The position numbers and the translations under genes were made by a program. Below, piece after piece: positions 17,914 through 26,626 of a stretch of 58,563 bases of DNA. Numbering within the stretch: the stretch's first letter is position 1; the number at the start of each line of letters is the position of its first letter. Source of the stretch: Pseudomonadota bacterium (GTDB lineage: Bacteria; Pseudomonadota; Alphaproteobacteria; Rhizobiales; Xanthobacteraceae); the NCBI GenBank assembly GCA_003576765.1, contig QEVP01000022.1:1-58563 (forward strand). The letters are read 5' to 3'. The notes below the pieces were generated by a model, which ran no database searches, was not told where the DNA came from, and saw only the letters and a list, made by a program, of their open reading frames with translations.

Positions 17914-19143
17914 TTACGTCGGCCGCTCGTCGGCGATCACCTTGCCGTCGTTGGGCAGCGTGTCAGGGGCGACCAGTTCGACCTTGCCCTGCAGCTTGGT
18001 GACGGTGCGCAGGCTCGCCGCCACCGCCTCGCTGAACGTTTCGTCCTGCGTCGCACTTTCCGCGCGCAGCAACATGGCGTCGGCCTCGCCGTCGCGGGTG
18101 ACGACGAGGCGCAGCCGCTTCAGTTCCGGATGCCGCGCGGCGATTTCCGCGACCTGCTCCGGCCGCACGAACATGCCCTTGACCTTGGTGGTCTGGTCGG
18201 CGCGGCCCATCCAGCCCTTGATGCGCATGTTGGTGCGCCCGCACGAGCTTTCCCCCGCAAGCACGGCACTGAGATCGCCGAGCGCGAAGCGGATCAGGGG
18301 ATGATGCGGATCGAGCGAAGTGACGACGACCTCGCCGACCTCGCCATCGGGCAGCGGCTCGCCGGTGCCGGGCCGGACGATCTCGACGATCAGGTCCTCG
18401 TTGACGATGAGACCTTCGCGTGCCGGCGTCTCGTAGGCAATGAAGCCGAGGTCGGCGGTGGCATAAGCCTGATAGGCGTCGATCCCGCGCCCCTTGATCT
18501 CCGCCTGCAGCGACGGCGGGAACGCTGCCCCCGATACCAGCGCGCGCTTGATCGACGACACGTCGCGTCCGGCGCTTAGCCCCGCGTCGAGCAATATCTT
18601 GAGGAAGTCGGGTGTGCCGCAATAGGCTACCGGCCGGTAGGTCTCGATCAGTTCGAACTGCTGCTCGGTGTTGCCGGGGCCGGCCGGGATCACCGCGCAC
18701 CCAAGCGCGCGCGCCGCGCCGTCGAAGATGAAGCCGCCGGGGGTCAGGTGATAGCTGAAGGTGTTGAGCGCGATGTCGCCGGGCCTGAGCCCCGCGGCGT
18801 ACAGCGCGCGCGCGCCGCGCCAGACGTCGCCGTGCGGGCCCTCCGGCTCAAAGATCGGTCCCGGCGAGGTGAACAGCCGGGCGAAGGCGCCGGGGGCAGC
18901 CGGGATGAGGCCGCCGAACGGCGGCGCCGCCTTCTGCAGGGCCGGCAGCTCGGATTTGCGCAGCACCGGCAGCCTGGCGAGGCTTGCACGGTCGCCGATG
19001 CTGACGGGCGCGATGTCCTTGAAGCGCTCGGCGTAGGCGGGAGCGGCCTTGGCGGCGTGCAGCACGTCTGGCAGCCGCGCGAACAGGTCGGCCTCGCGCG
19101 CCTCGGGCGAGCGCGTCTCAAGAGCGTCGTAGTGATCGGTCAT
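17914..19143 (-). CDS. Phenylacetate-CoA ligase-like (PaaK family) AMP-dependent CoA ligase
   Basis: A 409-residue member of the ANL superfamily, slightly shorter than PaaK (about 430-440). Family features: GTPDFLKILLD, the SGAAFPPSLQ loop, YATADLGFIAYE in the position of the adenylate-binding Y-x-x-x-E motif, SLDPHHPLIRFALGDLS, and the C-domain hinge GRADQTTKVKGMFVRPEQV. The N-terminal phosphate loop, normally SSGTTG, is replaced by TSPGPIFEPEG. It would activate an aromatic or short organic acid to a CoA thioester in the cytoplasm. It is the last gene of the transporter A cluster, 145 bases after the ATPase gene with a repeat between. Activity is inferred given the altered loop. Confidence 0.8.
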   Translation of the reverse strand: MTDHYDALETRSPEAREADLFARLPDVLHAAKAAPAYAERFKDIAPVSIGDRASLARLPVLRKSELPALQKAAPPFGGLIPAAPGAFARLFTSPGPIFEPEGPHGDVWRGARALYAAGLRPGDIALNTFSYHLTPGGFIFDGAARALGCAVIPAGPGNTEQQFELIETYRPVAYCGTPDFLKILLDAGLSAGRDVSSIKRALVSGAAFPPSLQAEIKGRGIDAYQAYATADLGFIAYETPAREGLIVNEDLIVEIVRPGTGEPLPDGEVGEVVVTSLDPHHPLIRFALGDLSAVLAGESSCGRTNMRIKGWMGRADQTTKVKGMFVRPEQVAEIAARHPELKRLRLVVTRDGEADAMLLRAESATQDETFSEAVAASLRTVTKLQGKVELVAPDTLPNDGKVIADERPT

Positions 19144-19186
19144 GATAGTCTTGTCCTGAACACAGGATCACCTCGCCACGGATCTG

Positions 19187-19290
19187 GAGCTTTTTTCGCT
19201 TCTGATGGACGCAGACGCGAAGCTCCTTGATTTTTGTTTTGTCGCGTTTTCTTCACGCGAACCGGTTTCCACTTCGCTTGAAAACGCTCT
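19187..19290. repeat. Intergenic palindromic repeat, family B
   Basis: Copy of the family-B element between the LivF-type gene and the PaaK-like gene. In the minus orientation it begins directly with the TAG stop of the ATPase gene (TAGAGCGTTTTCAAGCG). Confidence 0.85.
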
Positions 19291-20134
19291 AGAGCCACCG
19301 CTTGCGCCGCTTGAAGCTCTTGAGGTTCTTGAAGCTCTTGCGCTGCTCGTTGCCGCCGCCGAGGTAAAACTCCTTGACGTCCTCGTTGTCGCGCAATTCG
19401 TCGGTGGTGCCGTCGAGCACCACCTTGCCCTGCTCCATGATGTAGCCGTGGCTGGCGACGCCGAGCGCGGCGCGGGCGTTCTGCTCGACCAGCAGGATGG
19501 TGACGCCGAGATCGCGGTTGATGCGGGCGATGATGCCGAACACCTCCTTGACCAGTAGCGGCGACAGCCCCATCGACGGCTCGTCCATCAAGATCATCTT
19601 CGGCCGCGCCATCAGGGCGCGCCCGATCGCCAGCATCTGCTGTTCGCCGCCGGACAGGTAGCCGGCAAGCCCGGTGCGCTCCTTCAGCCGTGGGAAATAG
19701 CTGAACACGCGGTCGATGTCGGAGGCGACCTCGTTGTCATGGCGGGTGAAGGCGCCGAGCCGCAGGTTCTCGATCGTGGTCATGTCGGCGATGATGCGGC
19801 GGCCTTCCATCACCTGAAAGATGCCGCGCCGCACGATCTTGTCGGGATCGACGCCGTTGAGGCGCTCGCCGTCGAACATGATGTCGCCGCGGGTGATCTC
19901 GCCTTCCTCGGTCTTGAGGAGTCCCGAGATTGCTTTCAGCGTCGTCGATTTGCCGGCGCCGTTGGCCCCGAGCAGCGCGACGATGGCGCCCTTCGGCACG
20001 TCGAGCGACAGCCCGCGCAGCACCAGGATGACCTTGTCGTAGACCACCTCGATGTTGCGCACCGACAGAAGCGGTGCCGCGGCGGCGGGGGCAGGCGTCG
20101 GACGTGCCTCGGATTGCGTGGATGGCTGCATCAT
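19289..20134 (-). CDS. livF: Transporter A, LivF-type ABC ATP-binding protein
   Basis: A 281-residue ATPase of a HAAT importer. Walker A GANGAGKST (about residues 54-62), Q-loop, signature LSGGEQQ, Walker B MILMDEPS, and H-loop region LLVEQNA, typical of LivF. Two oddities: an Ala/Pro-rich N-terminal extension of about 20 residues and a very basic tail KSFKNLKSFKRRKRWL. It belongs to the minus-strand cluster ligase/LivG/LivH/LivM/binding protein and is separated from the binding-protein gene by 232 bases of repeats. It should pair with the LivG-type ATPase at 25805-26626. Confidence 0.92.
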   Translation of the reverse strand: MMQPSTQSEARPTPAPAAAAPLLSVRNIEVVYDKVILVLRGLSLDVPKGAIVALLGANGAGKSTTLKAISGLLKTEEGEITRGDIMFDGERLNGVDPDKIVRRGIFQVMEGRRIIADMTTIENLRLGAFTRHDNEVASDIDRVFSYFPRLKERTGLAGYLSGGEQQMLAIGRALMARPKMILMDEPSMGLSPLLVKEVFGIIARINRDLGVTILLVEQNARAALGVASHGYIMEQGKVVLDGTTDELRDNEDVKEFYLGGGNEQRKSFKNLKSFKRRKRWL

Positions 20135-20159
20135 GTCGGCCCTTGCCAGTTGTCGCAGT

Positions 20160-20349
20160 CACCTCCCCTTGGAAGGGGAGGTCGGTTTGCGAAGCAAACC
20201 GGGTGGGGATCAACAACCCCATCTTGACAGATCACGAAATCCCCACCCTTGAAGATGAAGAGCCCCCACCCGTGAGGGTGAAGAAACCCCCACCCTTGAA
20301 GGTGAAGAACCCCCACCCTGACCCTCCCCCTTTTGCAGGGGGAGGGAAT
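20160..20349. repeat. Hairpins plus 24-base tandem repeats (family D)
   Basis: Starts with ACCTCCCCTT-GG-AAGGGGAGGT and GGTTTGC-GAA-GCAAACC hairpins, like the block at 17761. Then a 24-base unit, CCCCCACCCTTGAAGGTGAA plus GAAC, occurs as one degenerate copy (20241-20262), two full copies (20263-20286, 20287-20310) and a partial one, followed by a CCTCCCCC-TTTTGCA-GGGGGAGG hairpin. Each unit can itself fold (CACCCTT-GA-AGGTG). The block lies inside a transporter operon, between the binding-protein and LivF genes. Confidence 0.85.
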
Positions 20350-20366
20350 GGGGTGCGGGAGGTCAG

Positions 20367-21647
20367 TTACCAGCCGAGCCACTCGGCCTTGCGCGGCAAC
20401 TGGATGGTCTTGACCTTCTCGAGCTTGATGGTGCCCTTCTTCATCAGGTCGTTGAGGTCGCCGTCGGTCGCCCCGCTCACCTTCGAGCGATAGAGATCGA
20501 CGGTCAGCGTGCCGCGATGGTCCTTGTCGGTCCAGGTCGAGGGATTGCAGACGCCTTCCAGGCCGGCCGGCACCCAATCCTTCTTCTGGTAGAACGCCTT
20601 CTTGACGTTCTCGCCGCTGACGCCGCCGTTCTTGGCGGCCCATTCCAGCGCTTCCTTCATGTACATCGCGCTGCAGACGCCGGCGATGTAGTGCACCGGC
20701 CGATAGACGTTGCCCGACGGATCGGAGATCTTGGAAATCTCCTGCACCATCTTCATGCCGGGCGCGCTGCCGCCCCACGCCACCGGCGTGCGCAGCGGAA
20801 ACACGACGCCGTCGGCGGAGTCGCCCGCGGCCTTGGCGGCGTTCTCATCCATGCCCCAGACGTTGCCGAGGAACTGGACATCGACGCCGGCGGTCTTGCA
20901 CGCCTTGATCACCGAGATGTTCGAGGCGGCGGTGTTGCCGAGATAGGCGTAGTTGGCGCCGGAGCTTTTCAGGCTCAGGCACTGCGCGCTGTAGTCGCCG
21001 GGGGTGAGGGCGAACACCAAGGGCGGCAGCACCTCGAAGCCAAGCTCCTTGGCGAGCGCTTCGCCCGCGGCCTTCGGCGCGTTGGGGTAGGGGTGGTTGG
21101 CGCCCATGTGGACGAATTTCGGCGCGCCCGACTTGCCCTTGGCCTTCCAGTCCTCCGCCGCCCAGGTCAGTTCGGCGCGCAGCGCGTCGGAATAGCTCGG
21201 GCCGTAGAAGAAGTTGTAGGGCGCGGCCTTGGCCTTGCCGGCGGCGCCGGTCGGGTCGGTCAACTGCCCGGCATAGGAGGCCGACAGGAACGGGATCTTG
21301 TCCTGCGCCACAAAACCGGTCAGCGCCTCGGTGTCGGCGGTGCCCCAGCCCATGATCGCGGCGACCTTGTCGGAGCCGGTCCACTTCTTGTACTGCGCGA
21401 TCGCGCGCGGCACCTGATAGCCGTAATCGACGGTCTCGATATCGACCTTGGTGCCGTTGATGCCGCCGTTCTTGTTGATCCAGGCGAAGGTATCGGCGAC
21501 GGCCTGGCCGTATGGCGTGCCGACGTCGGAGGTGCCGCCGGAATAGTCGGCGAGGTGGCCGATCCGGATGGCCGATTGGGCGAACGCGCCGCTCGCGCCA
21601 AGCACCAGCGCGAGCGCCGCGCTGCCGAGCAGGGTGGTGATCTTCAT
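20367..21647 (-). CDS. Transporter A, periplasmic binding protein
   Basis: A 426-residue type I binding protein with a clear signal peptide (MKITTLLGSAALALVLGASGAFAQ, cleavage near residue 24). The mature protein begins IRIGHLADYSGGTSDVGTPYG, the ligand-loop region of the family. Unusual for the family are four Cys residues (CLSLKSSG, KACKTAG, AGVCSAM, EGVCNPS) that could form disulfides in the periplasm. A GAGGAAGACCCC-type ribosome site precedes the ATG. It sits downstream of the LivM gene and upstream of LivF. Association with two CoA-ligase genes suggests an organic or aromatic acid rather than leucine as ligand; this is inference. Confidence 0.88.
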   Translation of the reverse strand: MKITTLLGSAALALVLGASGAFAQSAIRIGHLADYSGGTSDVGTPYGQAVADTFAWINKNGGINGTKVDIETVDYGYQVPRAIAQYKKWTGSDKVAAIMGWGTADTEALTGFVAQDKIPFLSASYAGQLTDPTGAAGKAKAAPYNFFYGPSYSDALRAELTWAAEDWKAKGKSGAPKFVHMGANHPYPNAPKAAGEALAKELGFEVLPPLVFALTPGDYSAQCLSLKSSGANYAYLGNTAASNISVIKACKTAGVDVQFLGNVWGMDENAAKAAGDSADGVVFPLRTPVAWGGSAPGMKMVQEISKISDPSGNVYRPVHYIAGVCSAMYMKEALEWAAKNGGVSGENVKKAFYQKKDWVPAGLEGVCNPSTWTDKDHRGTLTVDLYRSKVSGATDGDLNDLMKKGTIKLEKVKTIQLPRKAEWLGW

Positions 21648-21698
21648 GGGGTCTTCCTCCTGTTGCCTCTTGAAACCTGTGGTCGGGTCCGCCCCGCT

Positions 21699-22769
21699 TT
21701 AGTGCGAGAACGGGTAGAACTTCCAGTAAGCCTTGATCTGGTGCCAGCGGTGCGCGAGCCCGTCGGGCTCGAACACCAGGAAGGCGATGATGATGACGCC
21801 GATGGCGATCTCGCGCACGAAGGTGATGTTGTTCTTCAGCCCGAGCGTCTGGTCGATGACGCCGCCGCGCAGCGCCGCCGACAGCCACTCCATCGCCTCC
21901 GGCAGCAGCACGACGAAGGCGGTGCCCATCAGCGTGCCCATCACCGAGCCGAGCCCGCCGATGATGACCATGGCGAGGAACAGGACGGAGCGCTCGATGC
22001 CGAACCCCTCGTAGGAGACGACGAGCTGATAGTGAGCATAAAGCGCGCCGCCGATGCCGGCGAAGAACGCCGCGATGCCGAACGACAGCGTGCGGTAATA
22101 GGTTAAGTTGATGCCCATGATCTCGGCGGAGAGATAGTGGTCGCGCACCGCGATCAGGGCACGGCCGTCGCGCGTGCGCATCATGTTGGTGACGAGCAGG
22201 AACGACACGACGACATAGGCGAGCACGACGTAGAAATACTGGTGGTCGCCGGTGAAGGTGTAGCCGAAGATCGAGAACGGCTCGGCCGAGGCCGGCACCG
22301 ATCCGCCGGAGAACCACTCGGCGCGGGCGAAGAAGTCGAGCAGGATGTACTGCGCGGCGAGCGTGGCGATGGCGAGGTAGAGGCCCTTGAGCCGCGCCGC
22401 CGGCAGGCCGAAGATGAGGCCGACCAGCGCGGTGACGAGCCCCGACAGGGGAATCGCGAAGAACGCCGGCACGCCCATCTTCGAGGACAGATACGCCGAG
22501 GTGAAGGCGCCGAACAGGAAGAACGCGGCGTGGCCGATCGAGATCTGGCCGGTGAAGCCGAGCAGCACGTTGAGGCCGAGCGCGGCGATGCCGTAGATGC
22601 CGATGGCGATCAGCATGCTCATCCAGTAGTCGTTGAGCGCGAAGGGCGCCAGCGCGCACAGCACCACGCCGGCGATGGCGAAGTTGCGGCTCGTCACCGT
22701 CGGGAAGATGGTGGTATCGACCGCGTAGGAGGTGCGGAAGTCACCGGCGGGGATCAGGGAACTGGCCAT
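21699..22769 (-). CDS. livM: Transporter A, LivM-type permease
   Basis: A 356-residue inner-membrane permease with eight to ten hydrophobic segments. Signature stretches are ALGLNVLLGFTGQISIGHAAFF near the N-terminus, KGLYLAIATLAAQYI, and the EAA-like loop YYRTLSFGIAAFFAGIGGALYAH, plus GLGSVMGTLMGTAFVVLLPE. The C-terminal VFEPDGLAHRW is the standard LivM ending. It forms the translocation path with LivH (22875-23768); 105 bases containing a family-A repeat separate the two genes. Confidence 0.93.
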   Translation of the reverse strand: MASSLIPAGDFRTSYAVDTTIFPTVTSRNFAIAGVVLCALAPFALNDYWMSMLIAIGIYGIAALGLNVLLGFTGQISIGHAAFFLFGAFTSAYLSSKMGVPAFFAIPLSGLVTALVGLIFGLPAARLKGLYLAIATLAAQYILLDFFARAEWFSGGSVPASAEPFSIFGYTFTGDHQYFYVVLAYVVVSFLLVTNMMRTRDGRALIAVRDHYLSAEIMGINLTYYRTLSFGIAAFFAGIGGALYAHYQLVVSYEGFGIERSVLFLAMVIIGGLGSVMGTLMGTAFVVLLPEAMEWLSAALRGGVIDQTLGLKNNITFVREIAIGVIIIAFLVFEPDGLAHRWHQIKAYWKFYPFSH

Positions 22770-22823
22770 CGCGCTACGACCGGCAGTGCTTGGTTTGAAT
22801 CATGTCCATGCGCTTCTTTTCAA

Positions 22824-22871
22824 GAGCATGATCGTTTCCGAAAACCGGTATCCACTTTTCGGCGATCATGC
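22824..22871. repeat. Intergenic palindromic repeat, family A
   Basis: A 48-base palindrome, GAGCATGATC...CCGAAAACCGGTATCCACTT...GATCATGC, between the LivH and LivM genes of transporter A. It is the only family-A copy in the window that does not touch a stop codon. Confidence 0.85.
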
Positions 22872-22874
22872 GTG

Positions 22875-23768
22875 TTACACCCGCTCGATGTCTTTGGTGC
22901 CGAACAGCCCGTAGGGCTTGATCATCAGGATGATGATGAGGACGTAGAACGGCGCCACTTCATAGAGATTGCCCCAATGGAGATATTCGCCGTCGATGAA
23001 CTGCGCGAAGTTCTCCAGTAGACCGATGATGATGCCGCCGAGCACCGCGCCGCCGATGGAATCGAGGCCGCCGAGGATGGTCGCCGGAAACACCTTGATG
23101 CCGTAGATCGACAGCCCCGACGACACGCCGTTGACCACCGCGACGACGACGCCGGCGACCGCCGACACCGTGGCCGAGATCGCCCACGACATCGCGAACA
23201 CGCTCTTGACCGAAATGCCGAGCGACTGCGCCACCTGCTGGTCGAAGGCGGTGGCGCGCATGGCGAGGCCGTGCTTGGAGGACTGGAAGAACCAGGCCAT
23301 GCCGGCGATCATCGCCACCGAGACGATCAGGCTCATGACGTAGACGGTCTGGATCTGCAGGCCGAGCACGTCCACCGACTGGCTGGCGAACACCTGCGGG
23401 AACGGCTGCGGGTTGACCCCGAAAATCCACTTCATCGCCGCCTGCAGCACGGTGGACAGCGCGATCGTCACCATGATCACCGAGATGATCGGCTCGCCGA
23501 TCATCGGGCGCATGAACACGAGTTGCACCAGGATGCCGAAGATGAACATGAACACCATGGTGATCGGCATCGCGAGGTAGAACGGCACCTGGTACTTGAT
23601 CATCAGCGCCCAGCACACCCAGGCGCCGACCAGCAGGAGTTCGCCTTGCGCGAAATTGACGACCTGGGTCGCCTTGTAGATCAGCACGAACGACATCGCG
23701 ACGACGCCATAGAGCGTGCCGACCACGAGGCCATTGACCAGAAGCTGGATGAGAAGCTGGGTGTTCAT
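22875..23768 (-). CDS. livH: Transporter A, LivH-type permease
   Basis: A 297-residue permease with about eight membrane helices. It starts MNTQLLIQLLVNGLVVGTLY and has the LivH landmarks YKATQVVNFAQGELLLVGAW, MRATAFDQQVAQSLGI and ATILGGLDSIGGAVLGG. C-terminal KPYGLFGTKDIERV is the usual LivH ending. I start at 23768, since the 17 residues encoded upstream are not membrane-like and the shorter form aligns with the family. Partner of LivM just downstream. Confidence 0.93.
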   Translation of the reverse strand: MNTQLLIQLLVNGLVVGTLYGVVAMSFVLIYKATQVVNFAQGELLLVGAWVCWALMIKYQVPFYLAMPITMVFMFIFGILVQLVFMRPMIGEPIISVIMVTIALSTVLQAAMKWIFGVNPQPFPQVFASQSVDVLGLQIQTVYVMSLIVSVAMIAGMAWFFQSSKHGLAMRATAFDQQVAQSLGISVKSVFAMSWAISATVSAVAGVVVAVVNGVSSGLSIYGIKVFPATILGGLDSIGGAVLGGIIIGLLENFAQFIDGEYLHWGNLYEVAPFYVLIIILMIKPYGLFGTKDIERV

Positions 23769-23807
23769 GCTGGGTGATCCATCATGGCCGCGCGAATTTG
23801 TAATAAT

Positions 23808-23829
23808 CTCTCCCCGCAAGCGGGGAGAG
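23808..23829. repeat. Short perfect hairpin CTCTCCCCG-CAAG-CGGGGAGAG
   Basis: Nine-base perfect arms around CAAG in the 93-base gap between the acyl-CoA ligase gene and LivH. Same core as the family-D blocks. Without a T-run it is more likely a repeat or an mRNA-stability hairpin than a terminator. Confidence 0.6.
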
Positions 23830-23861
23830 GTGAAGGACGATCCCTGGGTGCGCGTGTGACC

Positions 23862-25808
23862 TCATTCCGCGGCCTCCGCGATGGTCGCGCCGAGGCCGAG
23901 ATCGACCACCTTGAGCGTGGTGCGGATGCGCTGGGTGGTGCCGTCCTGGAAGCGGATCACGGTGTCGATGTCGATCGCCGGCTTGCCGCCGTAGATCGCA
24001 TCGATGATCGTCGCATATTTGTCGTTGATGACGCTGCGCCGCACTTTTCGCGTTCGGGTCAGTTCGCCGTCGTCGGCGTCGAGCTCCTTGTAGAGCAGCA
24101 GGAATTTTGAGATGCGCTGCGCCGGCGGCAGCGTCGCGTTGACCGTCTCCACCTCCTTGCGCAGCAACTCGTACACCTCCGGGCGCGCCGACAGGTCGGA
24201 GTAGGTGGTGAACGCGATGCGGTTGCGCTCCGCCCATTTCGACACGATCGAGAAGCGGATGCAAATCATCGCCGCGAGGTAGTCGCGGCCGGCCCCCAGC
24301 ACCACCGCTTCGGCGATGAACGGCGAGAACTTCAGCTTGTTCTCGACATACATCGGCGAGAAGCGATGGCCCTGCGCGGTCTCCGCCAGGTCCTGGATGC
24401 GGTCGATGACCACCAGTTCGCGGTTCGCGTTGAAGTAGCCGGCATCGCCCGAGTGCATCCAGCCGTCGTGCATGTCGGCTTTCGAGGCGTCCGGATTCTT
24501 GTAGTAGCCGAGGAACATGTTGGGGTGGCGCACCACGATCTCGCCGACGCCGTTGGCGTCCGGGGAATCGATGCGGATTTCGATATCGTCGGCCATCGGC
24601 ACGCCGGTGGTGTCGGGATCGACGTGCTCGGACTTGTGCAGCGTGTAGGCGCCGAGCAGTTCGGTCTGGCCGTAGAGCGTGCGCAGCGGCACGCCCATGG
24701 CGCGGAAGAACTTGAAGGTGTCGGGGCCGAGCGCGGCGCCGCCGGTCGCAGCCGAGGTCAGCCGGGTGAAGCCGAGGCGGTCGCGCAGCGCGCGGAACAG
24801 CAGCATGTCGGCGATGCCGGAGCGGTTGCCGTGCTCCAGCGCTTTGAGCCCCGTCTTCATGCCGATGTCGTAGAGTTTCTGCTTGAGCGCGGTTGCGTCC
24901 ATAACGCGGGCGCGCACGTCGGCGGCGAGCGCTTCCCAGATGCGCGGCGCGAACAGCACGAAGGTCGGCGCGATCTCGCGGAAGTCGTTCATCATCGTCT
25001 CGGGTTCTTCGACGAAGTTGATCTTCATCCGCGACAACAGCCCCATGCCGAGCGCATAGACCTGCTCCATGATCCATGGCAGCGGCAGCACCGAGACGTA
25101 TTCGTCGTCCGGCCCCTTGGGGTCGAAGGCGAGATAGGTGGCGCAGTGGCGCAGGATCGAGCCGGCCGACAGCATCGCGAGTTTTGGGTTGGAGGTGGTG
25201 CCCGAGGTGGTGCACAACACCGCCACCGCCTCGCTATCGGTGGCATCGACCAGACGGTCGTAGAGGTCGGGCTCGCGGCTCAACCGGGCGCGGCCCAGCT
25301 CGGCCAGCTTCTCCGCGGTGATCAGCCGCGGGTCGTCGTATTTGCGCATGCCGCGCGGATCGGAATAGACGATGTGGCGGACGCTCGGGATGCGCTCGCC
25401 GAGGCCGATCAGCTTGTCCACCTGCTCCTCGTCCTCGGTGAACACCACCTTGGCCTCGCCGTAGGTCAGCAGGTAGGCGACCTCGTCGTCGAGCGCGTCG
25501 CGGTACATGCCGAGACTCATGGCGCCGATGGCATGGGCGGCGATCTCCGCCGCCACCCAGTCGGGCCGGTTGTCGCCGATGATGCCGATGACGTCGCCGG
25601 CGCCAATGCCGAGTTCGACGAGGCCGAGCGCAAAATCGCGGGTGCGGGCGTGGTAGTCGTCCCAGGTGATCGGCCGCCACAGGCCAAAATCCTTCTCGCG
25701 CAGCGCCACCTCGCGGCCGTGCTCGCGGGCATTGAGCCGCAGCATTTTCGCGAATGTCGGCGCCTGCCGGGCGCGGGCGTGATAGTCGAAGGCGGCTTGC
25801 TGTGTCAT
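23862..25808 (-). CDS. Transporter A cluster, AMP-dependent long-chain fatty-acid/aryl-CoA ligase
   Basis: A 648-residue ANL-superfamily ligase of FadD/FACS length. The ATP phosphate loop CTTSGTTSNPK is at about residue 198, YGQTE at about 379, HDGWMHSGD at about 456 and DRIQD at about 470, with a basic C-terminal region LTRTRKVRRSVINDKY. It forms an acyl- or aroyl-CoA from acid, ATP and CoA. Its ATG overlaps the stop of the LivG gene by four bases, so the two are translationally coupled, and LivH follows. This gene order (LivG, ligase, LivH, LivM, binding protein, LivF) ties ligase output to import of the acid. Substrate chain length is not evident. Confidence 0.9.
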   Translation of the reverse strand: MTQQAAFDYHARARQAPTFAKMLRLNAREHGREVALREKDFGLWRPITWDDYHARTRDFALGLVELGIGAGDVIGIIGDNRPDWVAAEIAAHAIGAMSLGMYRDALDDEVAYLLTYGEAKVVFTEDEEQVDKLIGLGERIPSVRHIVYSDPRGMRKYDDPRLITAEKLAELGRARLSREPDLYDRLVDATDSEAVAVLCTTSGTTSNPKLAMLSAGSILRHCATYLAFDPKGPDDEYVSVLPLPWIMEQVYALGMGLLSRMKINFVEEPETMMNDFREIAPTFVLFAPRIWEALAADVRARVMDATALKQKLYDIGMKTGLKALEHGNRSGIADMLLFRALRDRLGFTRLTSAATGGAALGPDTFKFFRAMGVPLRTLYGQTELLGAYTLHKSEHVDPDTTGVPMADDIEIRIDSPDANGVGEIVVRHPNMFLGYYKNPDASKADMHDGWMHSGDAGYFNANRELVVIDRIQDLAETAQGHRFSPMYVENKLKFSPFIAEAVVLGAGRDYLAAMICIRFSIVSKWAERNRIAFTTYSDLSARPEVYELLRKEVETVNATLPPAQRISKFLLLYKELDADDGELTRTRKVRRSVINDKYATIIDAIYGGKPAIDIDTVIRFQDGTTQRIRTTLKVVDLGLGATIAEAAE

Positions 25809-26626
25809 GCGCTGGCCTCCATCGCGGGCGGAACGTCGTCGGGATCGCTCAGCGCCTCGTCTTCCTCGCCAAGATAGGCGCGCTTGACGTGCGGATCGGC
25901 CAGCACCGCAGCCGGGTCGCCCTCGGCGATCTTCTTGCCGAAATCGAGCACCACGACGCGGTGGGAGATGTCCATCACCACGCCCATGTCGTGCTCGATC
26001 ATCACCACCGTCATCCCGTATTCCTCGTTGAGATCGACGATGTAGCGGGCCATGTCCTCCTTCTCTTCGAGGTTCATGCCGGCCATCGGCTCGTCGAGCA
26101 GGATGAGTTTCGGCTCCAGCGCCATCGCGCGGGCGAGTTCGACGCGCTTGCGCAGGCCGTAGGAGAGGGTGCCGGCGGTGGCCTTGCGCACCGGCTGCAG
26201 GTCGAGAAAGTCGATGATCTCCTCGACCTTGCGGCGGTGTTCCAGCTCCTCCTTGCGGGCGCCGGTCAGCCAGTACAGCGAGCCGGTGAGAAAATTATTC
26301 TTCAGGAGGTGATGGCGGCCGACCATGATGTTGTCGAGCACGCTCATGTGGTGGAACAGGGCGAGGTTCTGGAAGGTGCGGCCGATGCCGAGTGCGGCGC
26401 GGGCGTTGGTCGGCAGGCCGGTGATGTCCTGGCCGCGATAGAACAATTTGCCTTCGCTCGGGTGGTAGCGGCCAGAGATGCAGTTGACGATCGAGGTTTT
26501 GCCGGCGCCGTTGGGGCCGATGATCGAAAACAGCTCGCCTTCGCGGATCGAGAAGCTGACGTCGGTCAGCGCGCGCACGCCGCCGAAGCGTAGGGAAACC
26601 TGCCGCACGTCCAATGCGTCGTCCAC
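25805..26626 (-). CDS. livG: Transporter A, LivG-type ABC ATP-binding protein
   Basis: A 273-residue ATPase, first gene of the minus-strand transporter A cluster. Walker A GPNGAGKTS (about residues 37-45), Q-loop TFQNLALFHHMSVLDN, signature LSYGLRKRVELARA, Walker B LILLDEPMAGMN and H-loop VVMIEHDM. The LSYG in place of LSGG and the helix-rich insertion between Q-loop and signature are normal for LivG. An acidic tail of about 20 residues follows the usual RAYLGEE end. Start at 26626 with a GGAGGGACG ribosome site. Confidence 0.94.
   Translation of the reverse strand: MDDALDVRQVSLRFGGVRALTDVSFSIREGELFSIIGPNGAGKTSIVNCISGRYHPSEGKLFYRGQDITGLPTNARAALGIGRTFQNLALFHHMSVLDNIMVGRHHLLKNNFLTGSLYWLTGARKEELEHRRKVEEIIDFLDLQPVRKATAGTLSYGLRKRVELARAMALEPKLILLDEPMAGMNLEEKEDMARYIVDLNEEYGMTVVMIEHDMGVVMDISHRVVVLDFGKKIAEGDPAAVLADPHVKRAYLGEEDEALSDPDDVPPAMEASA

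Noticed and set aside
20240..20320. Possible CRISPR array.
   Set aside because: Units are 24 bases and directly abutting with no spacers, and no cas genes are present. It is a plain tandem repeat.
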